A stretch of DNA of 32,710 nt from Candidatus Zambryskibacteria bacterium RIFOXYC1_FULL_39_10 (GTDB lineage: Bacteria; Patescibacteriota; Minisyncoccia; Phycocordibacterales; WO2-35-19), in contig MHWW01000011.1 in the NCBI GenBank assembly GCA_001824275.1, forward strand, positions 34,767-67,476, written 5' to 3'. This document shows, piece after piece, positions 24,130 through 32,710 of the stretch. Positions within the stretch are counted from its first letter, which is position 1. Each line of letters opens with the position of its first letter. The notes below the pieces were generated by a model. That model worked only from the letters and a program-made list of their open reading frames with translations, had not been told where the DNA came from and ran no database searches. The translations under genes were made by a program, and so were the position numbers.

Positions 24130-24702
24130 CACAAACATCACACTAAAGGCGTTGTCGTGAGTAGTAAGGTTGAGGGTGATAGCAATAGGAGGGTAAACAT
24201 ATTTACCGAAAATTTTGGTTTGATAAATGCCAAAGTTCAAGGAGCAAGAAACATCCAATCTAAACTACGGGGCGGGACACAAGACCTTTCTTTGGCAGAG
24301 TTCTCATTAATCCATGGTAAAACTGGTTGGAAAGTGGTGAGTGCTCGGGCGGATATAAATTTGTTTGAAGAGTTTAGGAACTATCAAACGAAACTTAAGA
24401 TTGTAAATAATATTTTATATTTAATAAATAAATTGGTTAGCGAGGAGGAGGCACATAGCTCAGTTTTTTCAATAATTTCAAATTTTTTTAATTTTTTAAA
24501 AAATGCGGAGGATAAAGACATTGCTTCGGCTGAGTGCTTGACCCTTCTCCGTATACTGCACTCTCTTGGGTTTATGCGGCATGATCCGGAATTTATGATT
24601 CCAATGTCTTCAACTGAAATAGGGGTTGAGGATTTGGAAAAGATTGCTCCCCGTCGCTCAAAAATAATTGAACTTATCAACGAATCTCTCAAAGCGGCTT
24701 GA
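24124..24702 (+). CDS. recO: DNA repair protein RecO-like
   Basis: TKGVVVSSKVEGDSNRRVNIFTENFGLINAKVQGARNIQSKLRGGTQDLSLAEFSLIHGKTGWKVVSA. Confidence 0.85.
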   Translation: MYHKHHTKGVVVSSKVEGDSNRRVNIFTENFGLINAKVQGARNIQSKLRGGTQDLSLAEFSLIHGKTGWKVVSARADINLFEEFRNYQTKLKIVNNILYLINKLVSEEEAHSSVFSIISNFFNFLKNAEDKDIASAECLTLLRILHSLGFMRHDPEFMIPMSSTEIGVEDLEKIAPRRSKIIELINESLKAA

Positions 24703-24727
24703 GCCTTTTATGGTATAATGTGGGTTA

Positions 24728-26692
24728 ATGCAACAATATGGAAATGAAAAAAGGGAAGGATTGAACCGGCTTGAAAAGAAGCTGTATTCTAGGAATGCGC
24801 CCGATATCATTGATACTGGCCGATCTGACCTAAAATCAGGCAATGAAGATGGAGAAGAGGCACTAACTGGGGGAGAAGATAAAAGTTGGCAAAGCTTCAA
24901 AACCGACAAATTTGATGAGTTAGCAGCTAATGTTTCAAGAATGGCTATAAATAAACATAGTTTTGTTAAGAAAGTTTTTGTGTTCTCGGTTTTGTTTTTT
25001 GTTTTGGCCTCTGCGATTGCGGCTTTTGTGTTTTTTGGGGGGATGAATATCGTTTCATCAAAAAATGTAGATATAAAAGTAGTTGGGCCGGTATCAATAG
25101 GCGGAGGACAGGAGGTCTCACTTGATATAAATGTCATTAATAATAACAATACTAATCTTGAATCAGTTTCTCTGCTTATTGAATATCCTGAAGGTACTAG
25201 GAATATTACCGATCTTTCTAAAGAAATAAGCAATGAAAGATTTACACTAGGGCAGATAAAATCAGGCGATGATTATAATCAAAACATTAAAGTTGTATTT
25301 TTTGGTGAAAAAGAAAGTGTAAAAGAGGTTAAGATTTCGCTTGAATATAGAGTTGAAAACTCAAGTGCACTTTTTTATAAAGAAAAAGTTTATGAAGTAT
25401 CTATCAGTTCGGCGCCGGTGGTGGTGACGGCTACTTATCCCAAGGAAGTAAATTCAAATCAGGAAATGACTTTTAATGTTGAGGTGGCTTCAAATTCAAA
25501 AGATGTGATAAATGATTTTTTGGTAAAGGTGGAATATCCATTTGGCTTTGTTTACAAAAGTGTTACACCTGACGCATTTTATGAAAATAATGTTTGGAAA
25601 TTTTCAAACTTAAAACCTGGGGAAAAAAAGAACATTTCAATAAAGGGAAATATAATAGGGCAAGATAATGAAGAAAAGGTGTTTAGGATAAATGTCGGGA
25701 CGGCAAACGAAAACGACGAGAGGGCTATTGCGGTGCCTTTCTCTGAGCTTGTCGAATCAATCTTAGTCAAAAAGTCATTTATAGGTTTAGAAATATTTAT
25801 TGATGGCAGAGAGGGTAATTATGTTGGTCAAGGCGGGTCACCGGTTAATACAAACTTTGTGGTCAGAAACAATTTACCTTCCAGACTTTTCAATATCACA
25901 GTTGAAGCTTCATTAAAAGGGGGTGCGTTTAGTCAGGCTAGTGTTGCTCCCAATAACAATGGCTTTTTTCAATCATTTAACAACACTATTTTGTGGGATA
26001 AGCGCTCTGTCTCAAATCTTTCCGATATGGACCCTGGTGCAAGAGAAGAATTTTCCTTCCGATTAACTCCACTGCAATATTCAAATATTGCTAAAGGGTT
26101 GAAGCCAGAAGTGGAGATGGTAATCAAAGTTTCGGCAGAAAGAATTTTGGAGTCTGGATCGGCCGAACAAGTATCAGCTACCGAGACAAGAAAAATTGTA
26201 TTGGCCTCCAACGTCTCTCTTTCATCAACTGCCGTGAGGTCAATTGGTGATATTGAAAATTCAGGGCCAGTGCCACCGAGGGTCAATGTGCCTACCACCT
26301 ACACTGTGGTTTGGGGTGTTAGTAATTCATTTAATCAAGCAAGCAATGTTGAAGTCAGAGCTACACTGCCGCCATATGTGAAATGGACTAACTTGAAAAG
26401 CCCGCAAAGTGAAATATTTTCTTATAATAGCTCAACCAATGAGGTTATTTGGAATGTTGGTTCGATTTTGCCGGATATAGGATCGGGGTCAACAAAAAAA
26501 ATATATTTTCAGTTAGAATTTTTGCCAAGCTCGAGTCAAATCGGACAAGCACCAATACTTTTGGGAGAAACTTCACTTTCCGGTATCGATAAGGTGACGG
26601 GGCTAAAATTAAACGCTAAAGCGGAAGCGGTGACTACAACTTATTCAAATGACCCAAGTTTTAAGGGTGGAGATGATAGGGTGGTGGAATAG
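24728..26692 (+). CDS. Large membrane-anchored surface protein with DUF11/CARDB-like Ig-type repeats
   Basis: Cytosolic N-terminus, TM VFVFSVLFFVLASAIAAFVFFGG, repeated beta-rich modules (VSLLIEYPEGT, FLVKVEYPFGFVYKSVTPDA, VEVRATLPPYVKWTN). Confidence 0.8.
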   Translation: MQQYGNEKREGLNRLEKKLYSRNAPDIIDTGRSDLKSGNEDGEEALTGGEDKSWQSFKTDKFDELAANVSRMAINKHSFVKKVFVFSVLFFVLASAIAAFVFFGGMNIVSSKNVDIKVVGPVSIGGGQEVSLDINVINNNNTNLESVSLLIEYPEGTRNITDLSKEISNERFTLGQIKSGDDYNQNIKVVFFGEKESVKEVKISLEYRVENSSALFYKEKVYEVSISSAPVVVTATYPKEVNSNQEMTFNVEVASNSKDVINDFLVKVEYPFGFVYKSVTPDAFYENNVWKFSNLKPGEKKNISIKGNIIGQDNEEKVFRINVGTANENDERAIAVPFSELVESILVKKSFIGLEIFIDGREGNYVGQGGSPVNTNFVVRNNLPSRLFNITVEASLKGGAFSQASVAPNNNGFFQSFNNTILWDKRSVSNLSDMDPGAREEFSFRLTPLQYSNIAKGLKPEVEMVIKVSAERILESGSAEQVSATETRKIVLASNVSLSSTAVRSIGDIENSGPVPPRVNVPTTYTVVWGVSNSFNQASNVEVRATLPPYVKWTNLKSPQSEIFSYNSSTNEVIWNVGSILPDIGSGSTKKIYFQLEFLPSSSQIGQAPILLGETSLSGIDKVTGLKLNAKAEAVTTTYSNDPSFKGGDDRVVE

Positions 26693-26722
26693 GGAAGTAT
26701 TATGGTATAAGTATTAAGTATT

Positions 26723-28042
26723 ATGACGGAAAAAACAGAAAACAAAATGGATAAAATAGTTTCCCTTTGTAAAAGGAGAGGTTTTATATTTCAGGGCTCT
26801 GAAATTTATGGTGGCCTTTCGGGTACTTGGGATTATGGTCCTTATGGTTTAGCCTTGAAAAACAATGCTAAGGATTCTTGGTGGAAAAGATTTGTTACTG
26901 ACAGGGAAGATATGTATGGGATGGATGCGGCAATTTTAATGAATCAAAATGTTTGGAAGGCTACTGGTCACGTTGGTGGATTTTCTGATCCACTTGCTGA
27001 GTGTAAAAAATGTAAAAAAAGATTTAGAACTGACCAAATTCCTGACAAGAAAAAATGTCCGGACTGTGGCGGGGAAATGGGAGAAGAGAGGCAGTTTAAT
27101 ATGCTTTTTAAAACTAATGTTGGGGCACTTGAAGATGAAAATTCAATATCATACCTTCGTCCGGAAACAGCTCAAGGAATGTTTGTAAATTATAAAAATA
27201 TAATTGATGCGTTTCATCCTAAACTACCATTTGGTATGGCTCAGGTTGGTAAAGCATTTAGAAACGAAATTGCTCCGAGAGATTTTACTTTTAGATCAAG
27301 AGAATTTGAACAAATGGAAATAGAATATCTCGTTGATTCAAAAAATTGGGAAGAAAGTTTTGAGCACTTTAGAAAAGAAATATCGCTTTGGATAAAAGAA
27401 GTGGGCATTGATGATGATGGTGTTTCAGAACACGAGATAAGTGATGAAGATAGAGCCTTTTATTCAAAGAGAACCATAGATTTTGAATTTGATTTCCCGT
27501 TTGGCAAAAGTGAACTTTATGGTCTGGCCTATAGAACCGACTACGATTTGACGAAACACAGTGATGCTAGTGGGGTTAATCTGATTTATTTGAACGAAGA
27601 GACAAAAGAAAAAATTACTCCACACTGTATTGAACCATCTTTTGGTCTAGACAGGACCGTCTTGGCGATTTTAAGCTCGGCTTATAAAGAAGATGAATTG
27701 GGGGGAGAGAAAAGAGTCTATTTAAAATTTGTGCCTAAAATGGCACCTGTTAAAGTGGCGGTTTTTCCTCTTCTAAAAAACAAACCAGAGCTTGTGGAGA
27801 AAGCGCGAGAAATATATAAAATTATTAAAAAAGAATTTGGAGCAGTTGAATTTGATGACAATGGTAATATAGGTAAGAGATATCGAAGACAAGATGAAAT
27901 CGGGACACCATTTTGCGTGACGGTAGATTTTGATACTTTGGAAAAAGGGGAGGGGGTGACGGTACGCGATCGCGACAGCGGCAAGCAAACCCGAGTTTCC
28001 GAAAATGGCTTGGTGGCATATCTCAAAGAAAAAATTCAATAA
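26723..28042 (+). CDS. glyS: Glycyl-tRNA synthetase (alpha2-type)
   Basis: RRGFIFQGSEIYGGLSGTWDYGPYGLALKNN, RPETAQGMFVNYKN, FRNEIAPRDFTFRSREFEQMEIEYL, HCIEPSFGLDRTVLAIL. Confidence 0.95.
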   Translation: MTEKTENKMDKIVSLCKRRGFIFQGSEIYGGLSGTWDYGPYGLALKNNAKDSWWKRFVTDREDMYGMDAAILMNQNVWKATGHVGGFSDPLAECKKCKKRFRTDQIPDKKKCPDCGGEMGEERQFNMLFKTNVGALEDENSISYLRPETAQGMFVNYKNIIDAFHPKLPFGMAQVGKAFRNEIAPRDFTFRSREFEQMEIEYLVDSKNWEESFEHFRKEISLWIKEVGIDDDGVSEHEISDEDRAFYSKRTIDFEFDFPFGKSELYGLAYRTDYDLTKHSDASGVNLIYLNEETKEKITPHCIEPSFGLDRTVLAILSSAYKEDELGGEKRVYLKFVPKMAPVKVAVFPLLKNKPELVEKAREIYKIIKKEFGAVEFDDNGNIGKRYRRQDEIGTPFCVTVDFDTLEKGEGVTVRDRDSGKQTRVSENGLVAYLKEKIQ

Positions 28043-28095
28043 GTTTTCCCCCAGTTGCTTTCAACTTTGGATTTAATACTTTATACTTATAAAAT

Positions 28096-29181
28096 ATGGC
28101 GACTCGTACAAACGATAAAATAATTCAAATAAGTACTGGCACTATTGTGAAGGCCATACTGGTTGTTTTATTTTTTGTCGCTTTCTATTATTTGCGTGAT
28201 ATTGTATTGGTAGTTTTGTTGGCTATTATTATAGCTTCAGCGATAGAGCCGGGGACCCAGTGGCTACTGCGTCGTCGAATACCTAGGGTTTTGGCGGTTC
28301 TTCTTATTTACTCTACTGCGGTAATGGTTTTGGTTGGTACATTTTATTTCCTGTTCTTGCCACTTTTAAATCAATCAGCTGAATTGCTTTCAAGTTTGCC
28401 TGGATATTTGGGAGAGCTCCAAGTCTGGAATCCGCTTCAAGATAGTAAAATATTGTCTTCCAGTTCAGCAGTTGAAGGTTTTTCTAAAAACTTTTCACTT
28501 GCCCAAATAGTTGAGCAAATTAACACAGCAGTTTCTGGCCTCTCTAACGGATTCTTCTCAACAGCGAGCACAATTTTTGGAGGAATACTCAGCTTTCTCT
28601 TGGTTGTTGTCCTGTCATTTTACTTATCGGTAGAATCTGATGGAGTCTCAAATTTCTTGCGTATTGTTACTCCGGCAAAAAACGAAAAATATGTGCTGGG
28701 ATTATGGAAGAGATCTCAACACAAAATCGGTCTATGGATGCAGGGTCAAATAGTATTGGCAATTATTGTGGCGATGCTGGTATTTTTGGGGCTGACTTTG
28801 CTCAGGGTTGAAAATGCGTTACTACTTGCAGTCCTCGCTGGTATGTTTGAAATTATTCCCATCTTTGGTCCGATATTGGCGGCAATTCCCGCAGTTACTC
28901 TGGCTTTGGTTACTAATGGTATGACGAGCGCCATTATGGTCATTGGTTTGTATGTAATCATTCAACAATTTGAAAATCAGCTTATTTACCCAATGGTGGT
29001 CAGGAAAATTGTTGGCGTGCCACCGCTTATTTCTATCCTAGCTCTTATTATTGGAGGCAAATTGGCAGGTTTTGTAGGTTTACTCATCTCTGTGCCACTA
29101 GCGACTATGCTTATGGAATTTCTAAATGATGTTGAGAAAAACAAAATCGCTGAAGCTGAGCGCTTGAAAATTAAGGATTAA
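28096..29181 (+). CDS. AI-2E family transporter
   Basis: Multi-TM; VENALLLAVLAGMFEIIPIFGPILAAIPAV, QFENQLIYPMVVRKIVGVPPLISILALIIGGKLAGFVGLLISVPLA. Confidence 0.92.
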   Translation: MATRTNDKIIQISTGTIVKAILVVLFFVAFYYLRDIVLVVLLAIIIASAIEPGTQWLLRRRIPRVLAVLLIYSTAVMVLVGTFYFLFLPLLNQSAELLSSLPGYLGELQVWNPLQDSKILSSSSAVEGFSKNFSLAQIVEQINTAVSGLSNGFFSTASTIFGGILSFLLVVVLSFYLSVESDGVSNFLRIVTPAKNEKYVLGLWKRSQHKIGLWMQGQIVLAIIVAMLVFLGLTLLRVENALLLAVLAGMFEIIPIFGPILAAIPAVTLALVTNGMTSAIMVIGLYVIIQQFENQLIYPMVVRKIVGVPPLISILALIIGGKLAGFVGLLISVPLATMLMEFLNDVEKNKIAEAERLKIKD

Positions 29182-29199
29182 AGGTGGTATTCTTTCTTT

Positions 29200-30651
29200 G
29201 TGTCTAAAAACTTTTACATAACAACTACTCTGCCATATGTAAACTCTGATCCTCATATTGGTTTTGCGATGGAAATTGTAAGAGCTGATGTTATTACGCG
29301 TACAAAAAAGCTCCAAGGTTTTGAAGTGTTTTTTAATACTGGTACTGATGAACATGGTCAAAAAATTTATCAAAAAGCTATTGAGACAAATAAGTCTCCA
29401 CAAGAATATGTAGATGAATGGGCCGAAAAATTTCGTGGACTTATAGATTTGCTTCAGATATCAAAAGATGTGCACTTTATTCGAACCACAGATGATTGGC
29501 ATGTAAGGGCAGCTCAAGAATTTTGGAAAACTTGTGACAAGAATGGATTTATTTATAAAAAATCATACCAAATTAAATATTGTGTCGGTTGTGAACTAGA
29601 AAAAACTGATTCCGAATTGGTTGATGGCAAATGCCCAATTCACCCAAATAATGAAATAGAACTTAGAGATGAAGAAAATTATTTTTTTAAATTCTCTTCT
29701 TTTCAAAAGCAGTTGTTGGATTTATATGAAAAGAGACCAGATTTTGTTGTCCCTGATTTTCGTCAGAACGAAATAAAGCTGTTTGTAGAAAGAGGATTAG
29801 AAGATTTTTCAATTTCTCGTCTGAAATCAAAAATGCCATGGGGGATACCAGTGCCGGGCGATCCTGAACAGGTGATGTATGTTTGGTTTGATGCCTTGGT
29901 TAATTACATTTCAACATTAGGTTATCCGCAGGATAAAGACAATTTCCAAAAATTTTGGGTAAGTGGTACACCAACCCAATATTGCGGCAAAGATAATTTA
30001 AGGATGCAGTCAGCAATGTGGCAGGCAATGCTTCTGGCTGCCGGGCTTCCACACTCTCACCAAATAGTAATAAATGGATTTTTTACTGGAGAAGGTGGAC
30101 TTAAAATGTCTAAATCTGTTGGTAATACTGTAGACCCTTATGAAGTTGTAGAAAAATATGGAGCAGAGGCACTGCGCTATTATGTTTGCGGAGAAGTATC
30201 AATGTTTGAAGATAGTCCTGTCTCAATTGATTTAATCAAACAATCTTATAATACAAAACTAGCAAATGGTTTGGGTAATTTGGTTTCGAGAATAATGAAA
30301 ATGTCAGAGAGCAATACCCCAAGATTAAATGAAGAAAAAATTGAAAGATTGGAAGAGGAAGAAATACCAAAAAACTTTTTGGAATATTTAGAAAAATTTG
30401 AAATAAATAAGGCATGTGATTATGTTTGGAACAAAATAGGGGAGATGGATAAATTTATTCAAGAAAACCAACCCTTTAAAGTGGTGAAAACAGATAAAGA
30501 AAAAGGCGACAAAATGATTTCTGATTTGGTGATGAGACTCTATTCTGTTGCCAAAATGCTTAACCCGATTTTACCCGAGACTTCTGAAAAAATAAAAGAG
30601 CTTATTAAACAAAACAAAACTCCAGAGAAACCACTTTTTGAAAGAAAATAA
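29200..30651 (+). CDS. metG: Methionyl-tRNA synthetase (lacks C-terminal tRNA-binding domain)
   Basis: TTTLPYVNSDPHIGFAMEIVRADVI, GTDEHGQKI, VWFDALVNYIST, GGLKMSKSVGNTVDP; GTG start. Confidence 0.95.
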   Translation: MSKNFYITTTLPYVNSDPHIGFAMEIVRADVITRTKKLQGFEVFFNTGTDEHGQKIYQKAIETNKSPQEYVDEWAEKFRGLIDLLQISKDVHFIRTTDDWHVRAAQEFWKTCDKNGFIYKKSYQIKYCVGCELEKTDSELVDGKCPIHPNNEIELRDEENYFFKFSSFQKQLLDLYEKRPDFVVPDFRQNEIKLFVERGLEDFSISRLKSKMPWGIPVPGDPEQVMYVWFDALVNYISTLGYPQDKDNFQKFWVSGTPTQYCGKDNLRMQSAMWQAMLLAAGLPHSHQIVINGFFTGEGGLKMSKSVGNTVDPYEVVEKYGAEALRYYVCGEVSMFEDSPVSIDLIKQSYNTKLANGLGNLVSRIMKMSESNTPRLNEEKIERLEEEEIPKNFLEYLEKFEINKACDYVWNKIGEMDKFIQENQPFKVVKTDKEKGDKMISDLVMRLYSVAKMLNPILPETSEKIKELIKQNKTPEKPLFERK

Positions 30652-30654
30652 CTC

Positions 30655-30723
30655 ACCCCCAACCCCTCTCTTACATTTCCCTTTCTATTTCCCCCTTAAG
30701 GTAAGGGGGATTAAGGGGGTTAT
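30655..30723. repeat. REP-like element between metG and tatD
   Basis: CCCCCTTA(30691-30698)/TAAGGGGG(30702-30709) within CTCACCCCCAACCCCTCTC. Confidence 0.65.
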
Positions 30724-30738
30724 GTTAAGATATGAGGG

Positions 30739-31524
30739 ATGAAATATATAGATATACATTGCCATTTGGATTCAGAAGATTATAACTCTGACAGGAGTGA
30801 GGTTTTGGCACGGCTCAAAAATACGGGAGGGGGAGCAATAACGATAGGCCCAACTCTGGAAGAATCAAAAAAAGCGATTGAAATAGCCGAGGCAAACGAT
30901 AATGTGTGGGCATGCATTGGGGTACACCCCGAGGGTGAGACAGAGTTTAACGAAAATGAATTTGAAGAAATGGTTAAATGCCCCAAAGTAGTTGGCATAG
31001 GAGAGTGTGGGCTTGAATATTTCGTGATGAAAAAGGAAGAAACTGAAAAATTTCAGAAAGAGCTTTTTATTAAACAAATTAAGTTTGCAATAAAGTACGA
31101 CAAACCACTGATGCTCCACATAAGACCAAGCAAAAAATCTCAGGATGCATATCTCGAAGCGTTGGATATTTTGATAAGCTACAAAAAAGAAGTCGGGGAA
31201 AAATTGAGAGGGAATGTACATTTTTTTGCAGGAGATGTCTCTATCGCTCAAAAGTTTTTGGATTTGGGTTTTACTCTGTCTTTCACTGGAGTGATTACTT
31301 TTACTCATGATTATGATGAAGTAATAAAATATATTCCCCAAGATTCATTAATGTCTGAAACTGATGCACCTTGGGTAGCGCCAGTGCCTTGGAGAGGCAA
31401 AAGAAATGAGCCGACTTATGTTATAGAAGTTATTAAAAAAATGGCAGAAATAAGGGGCGAAGATTTTGAAACTCTAAATAACGCAATAATTCAAAATTTT
31501 AAAAGGGTTTTCTTGCTTTCCTGA
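30739..31524 (+). CDS. tatD: TatD family hydrolase
   Basis: YIDIHCHLDSEDY, IGVHPE, IGECGLEYF, PLMLHIRPS, SETDAPWVAP. Confidence 0.92.
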   Translation: MKYIDIHCHLDSEDYNSDRSEVLARLKNTGGGAITIGPTLEESKKAIEIAEANDNVWACIGVHPEGETEFNENEFEEMVKCPKVVGIGECGLEYFVMKKEETEKFQKELFIKQIKFAIKYDKPLMLHIRPSKKSQDAYLEALDILISYKKEVGEKLRGNVHFFAGDVSIAQKFLDLGFTLSFTGVITFTHDYDEVIKYIPQDSLMSETDAPWVAPVPWRGKRNEPTYVIEVIKKMAEIRGEDFETLNNAIIQNFKRVFLLS

Positions 31525-31547
31525 GCCTCATGTGTTAAATTACAACT

Positions 31548-31619
31548 CTCAGGTCCGAGATGACCATTATTATAAAACATCTCTGCCTCGCTTCGCGGGG
31601 AGCCATCTGAGGACAAAAT
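31548..31619 (+). promoter_or_regulatory. Candidate structured 5' leader upstream of 31620 ORF
   Basis: CTCAG/CTGAG, GAGATG(31557-31562)/CATCTC(31578-31583), CCTCGC-ttc-GCGGGG(31586-31600); alternative AGATG/CATCT(31604-31608) pairing. Confidence 0.4.
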
Positions 31620-32129
31620 ATGAATGAAAATATAGATGATGTTGAGGTTTTAGTTTATGAAGTTGGCTATCACTTAATGCCAACCATTGAAGAGTCAGAC
31701 GTACTGGTCCATGTTGCCAAAATTAAATCACTAATTGATGAAAGAGAGGGAATCGTCATCTCAGAAGAGATGCCCAAGCTTGTTGCTCTCGCTTACGATA
31801 TTTCTAAAACTATAAATACTAAGAAGCAAAAATTTAGTAAAGCATATTTTGGTTGGGCAAAATTTGAAATGGACCCAGCTAAAATATTGGATTTAAAAAA
31901 TAAAATAGAAAGTTTGCCAGAAGTTTTGAGACTTTTGGTTATTAAAACTGTTAAGGAAAATACAATCCACACTCCAAAAATCCCTATGTTCAAAAGAGAA
32001 AACAAAGAAGAGGGCATGGTTACTTCAAAAAATTTCCCTACTCCAGTCGAAGAAGTAGAAAAAACAGAGGCCTCTGAAGAGGAAATTGATAAAAGTATCG
32101 ACGAACTTGTTGATAAGCAAACTTTATAA
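31620..32129 (+). CDS. Hypothetical protein
   Basis: 169-aa ORF with acidic C-terminal tail between tatD and ssb. Confidence 0.75.
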   Translation: MNENIDDVEVLVYEVGYHLMPTIEESDVLVHVAKIKSLIDEREGIVISEEMPKLVALAYDISKTINTKKQKFSKAYFGWAKFEMDPAKILDLKNKIESLPEVLRLLVIKTVKENTIHTPKIPMFKRENKEEGMVTSKNFPTPVEEVEKTEASEEEIDKSIDELVDKQTL

Positions 32130-32145
32130 TTAATCTCCTAAATTT

Positions 32146-32604
32146 ATGTATATAAACAAAGCTCTACTTTATGGAAACTTGACTCGAGACCCAGAATTGA
32201 AGTCGCTACCATCAGGGTCTCAAGTGTGCGAATTTAGTATTGCTACTAATAGAGTTTGGAAAGATAAAAATGGAGCCAAACAAGAATCCGCTGATTACCA
32301 CAACATCGTTGTCTTCGGTCGTCAGGCAGAACTTATCAAACAATATCTTTATAAGGGTAGTGGAGTATTTCTAGAAGGAAGAATCCAGACAAGAAGTTGG
32401 GACGCGCAAGATGGTACCAAAAGATATCGAACTGAAATAGTCGCTGATAGAATCCAGTTTGGACCAAAGAGTGGTGGGGCTGCCGGTGGGGCTCAGTCAG
32501 CAGACTACAGCAAAGCATCACCTGATAAGCCAGCTAGCAAGGAAGAGGTACCTGCCATAGAGTATCCTGAAGAAGAAATTAATTCTGAAGATATTCCGTT
32601 CTAA
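32146..32604 (+). CDS. ssb: Single-stranded DNA-binding protein
   Basis: MYINKALLYGNLTRDPELKSLPSGSQVCEFSIATNRVWKD...YHNIVVFGRQAELIKQYLYKGSGVFLEGRIQTRSW; acidic EEEINSEDIPF tail. Confidence 0.97.
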   Translation: MYINKALLYGNLTRDPELKSLPSGSQVCEFSIATNRVWKDKNGAKQESADYHNIVVFGRQAELIKQYLYKGSGVFLEGRIQTRSWDAQDGTKRYRTEIVADRIQFGPKSGGAAGGAQSADYSKASPDKPASKEEVPAIEYPEEEINSEDIPF

Positions 32605-32643
32605 ATTATTCTAATTTCTAATTAACCTAATTATTCTAAAATT

Positions 32644-32710
32644 ATGACAAACAAACAAACCTGCTACTTCAAACAAAACGGCATCAAACATGTTGATTAC
32701 AAGGACACTG
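32644..32710 (+). CDS. rpsR: 30S ribosomal protein S18, 5' part (runs off window)
   Basis: MTNKQTCYFKQNGIKHVDYKDT; ssb-rpsR order is common. Confidence 0.85.
   Translation, partial: MTNKQTCYFKQNGIKHVDYKDT

Noticed and set aside
28545-28552. TCTAACGG inside the AI-2E transporter gene as an element arm
   Set aside because: No partner arm; explained by coding sequence (SNG).
1-32710. CRISPR array, restriction-modification or other classical defence island
   Set aside because: No regularly spaced direct repeats and no recognisable Cas/RM/TA modules; gene content is housekeeping.
1-32710. Recoded UGA (Gly), as in some CPR lineages
   Set aside because: UGA acts as a plausible stop in several genes (tsaE, polA, mutM-neighbour overlaps) and conserved domains are not interrupted by in-frame UGA.

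Overview
This 32.7-kb window looks like a compact, AT-rich, chromosomal housekeeping region of a Candidate Phyla Radiation (Patescibacteria/Parcubacteria-like) bacterium; that affiliation is an inference from gene content and style. Recognisable genes: ruvB, a GspE/PilB-type ATPase, tsaE, polA, an ECF-type sigma factor, a GIY-YIG nuclease, DoxX, a SpoU/TrmH methyltransferase, mutM/fpg, a murE-like ligase, ruvA, rpsT, HIT, a CsaA/EMAPII-like tRNA-binding protein, ruvX, pilM/N/O, an RluA-type pseudouridine synthase, ileS, recO, a DUF11-like surface protein, glyS, an AI-2E family transporter, metG, tatD, ssb and the start of rpsR. There are five tRNAs (Lys-TTT, Arg-GCG, Ser-TGA, Arg-TCT, Val-TAC). 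The main unusual signals are: (1) a family of about 70-105 bp elements with perfect terminal inverted repeats (CCCGTTAGA...TCTAACGGG). Four copies each abut a start codon (sigma factor, pilN, pilO, recO), and the start-codon sequence itself is duplicated on both sides like a target-site duplication. (2) An IleRS with a complete-looking histidine-phosphatase (RHG) domain inserted in its catalytic region. (3) A 6S-like structured RNA candidate divergent from ruvB with a consensus sigma70 promoter. (4) A GIY-YIG ORF sandwiched between a tRNA-Lys 5' fragment and the intact tRNA-Lys, with its start and stop codons inside tRNA-derived sequence. (5) A serine-recombinase C-terminal remnant running into the 3' end of tRNA-Arg(GCG). 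(6) A recurrent -10 box exactly 6 nt upstream of ATG, suggesting widespread leaderless mRNAs. (7) REP-like palindromes read through in frame in polA and the rluA-type gene.
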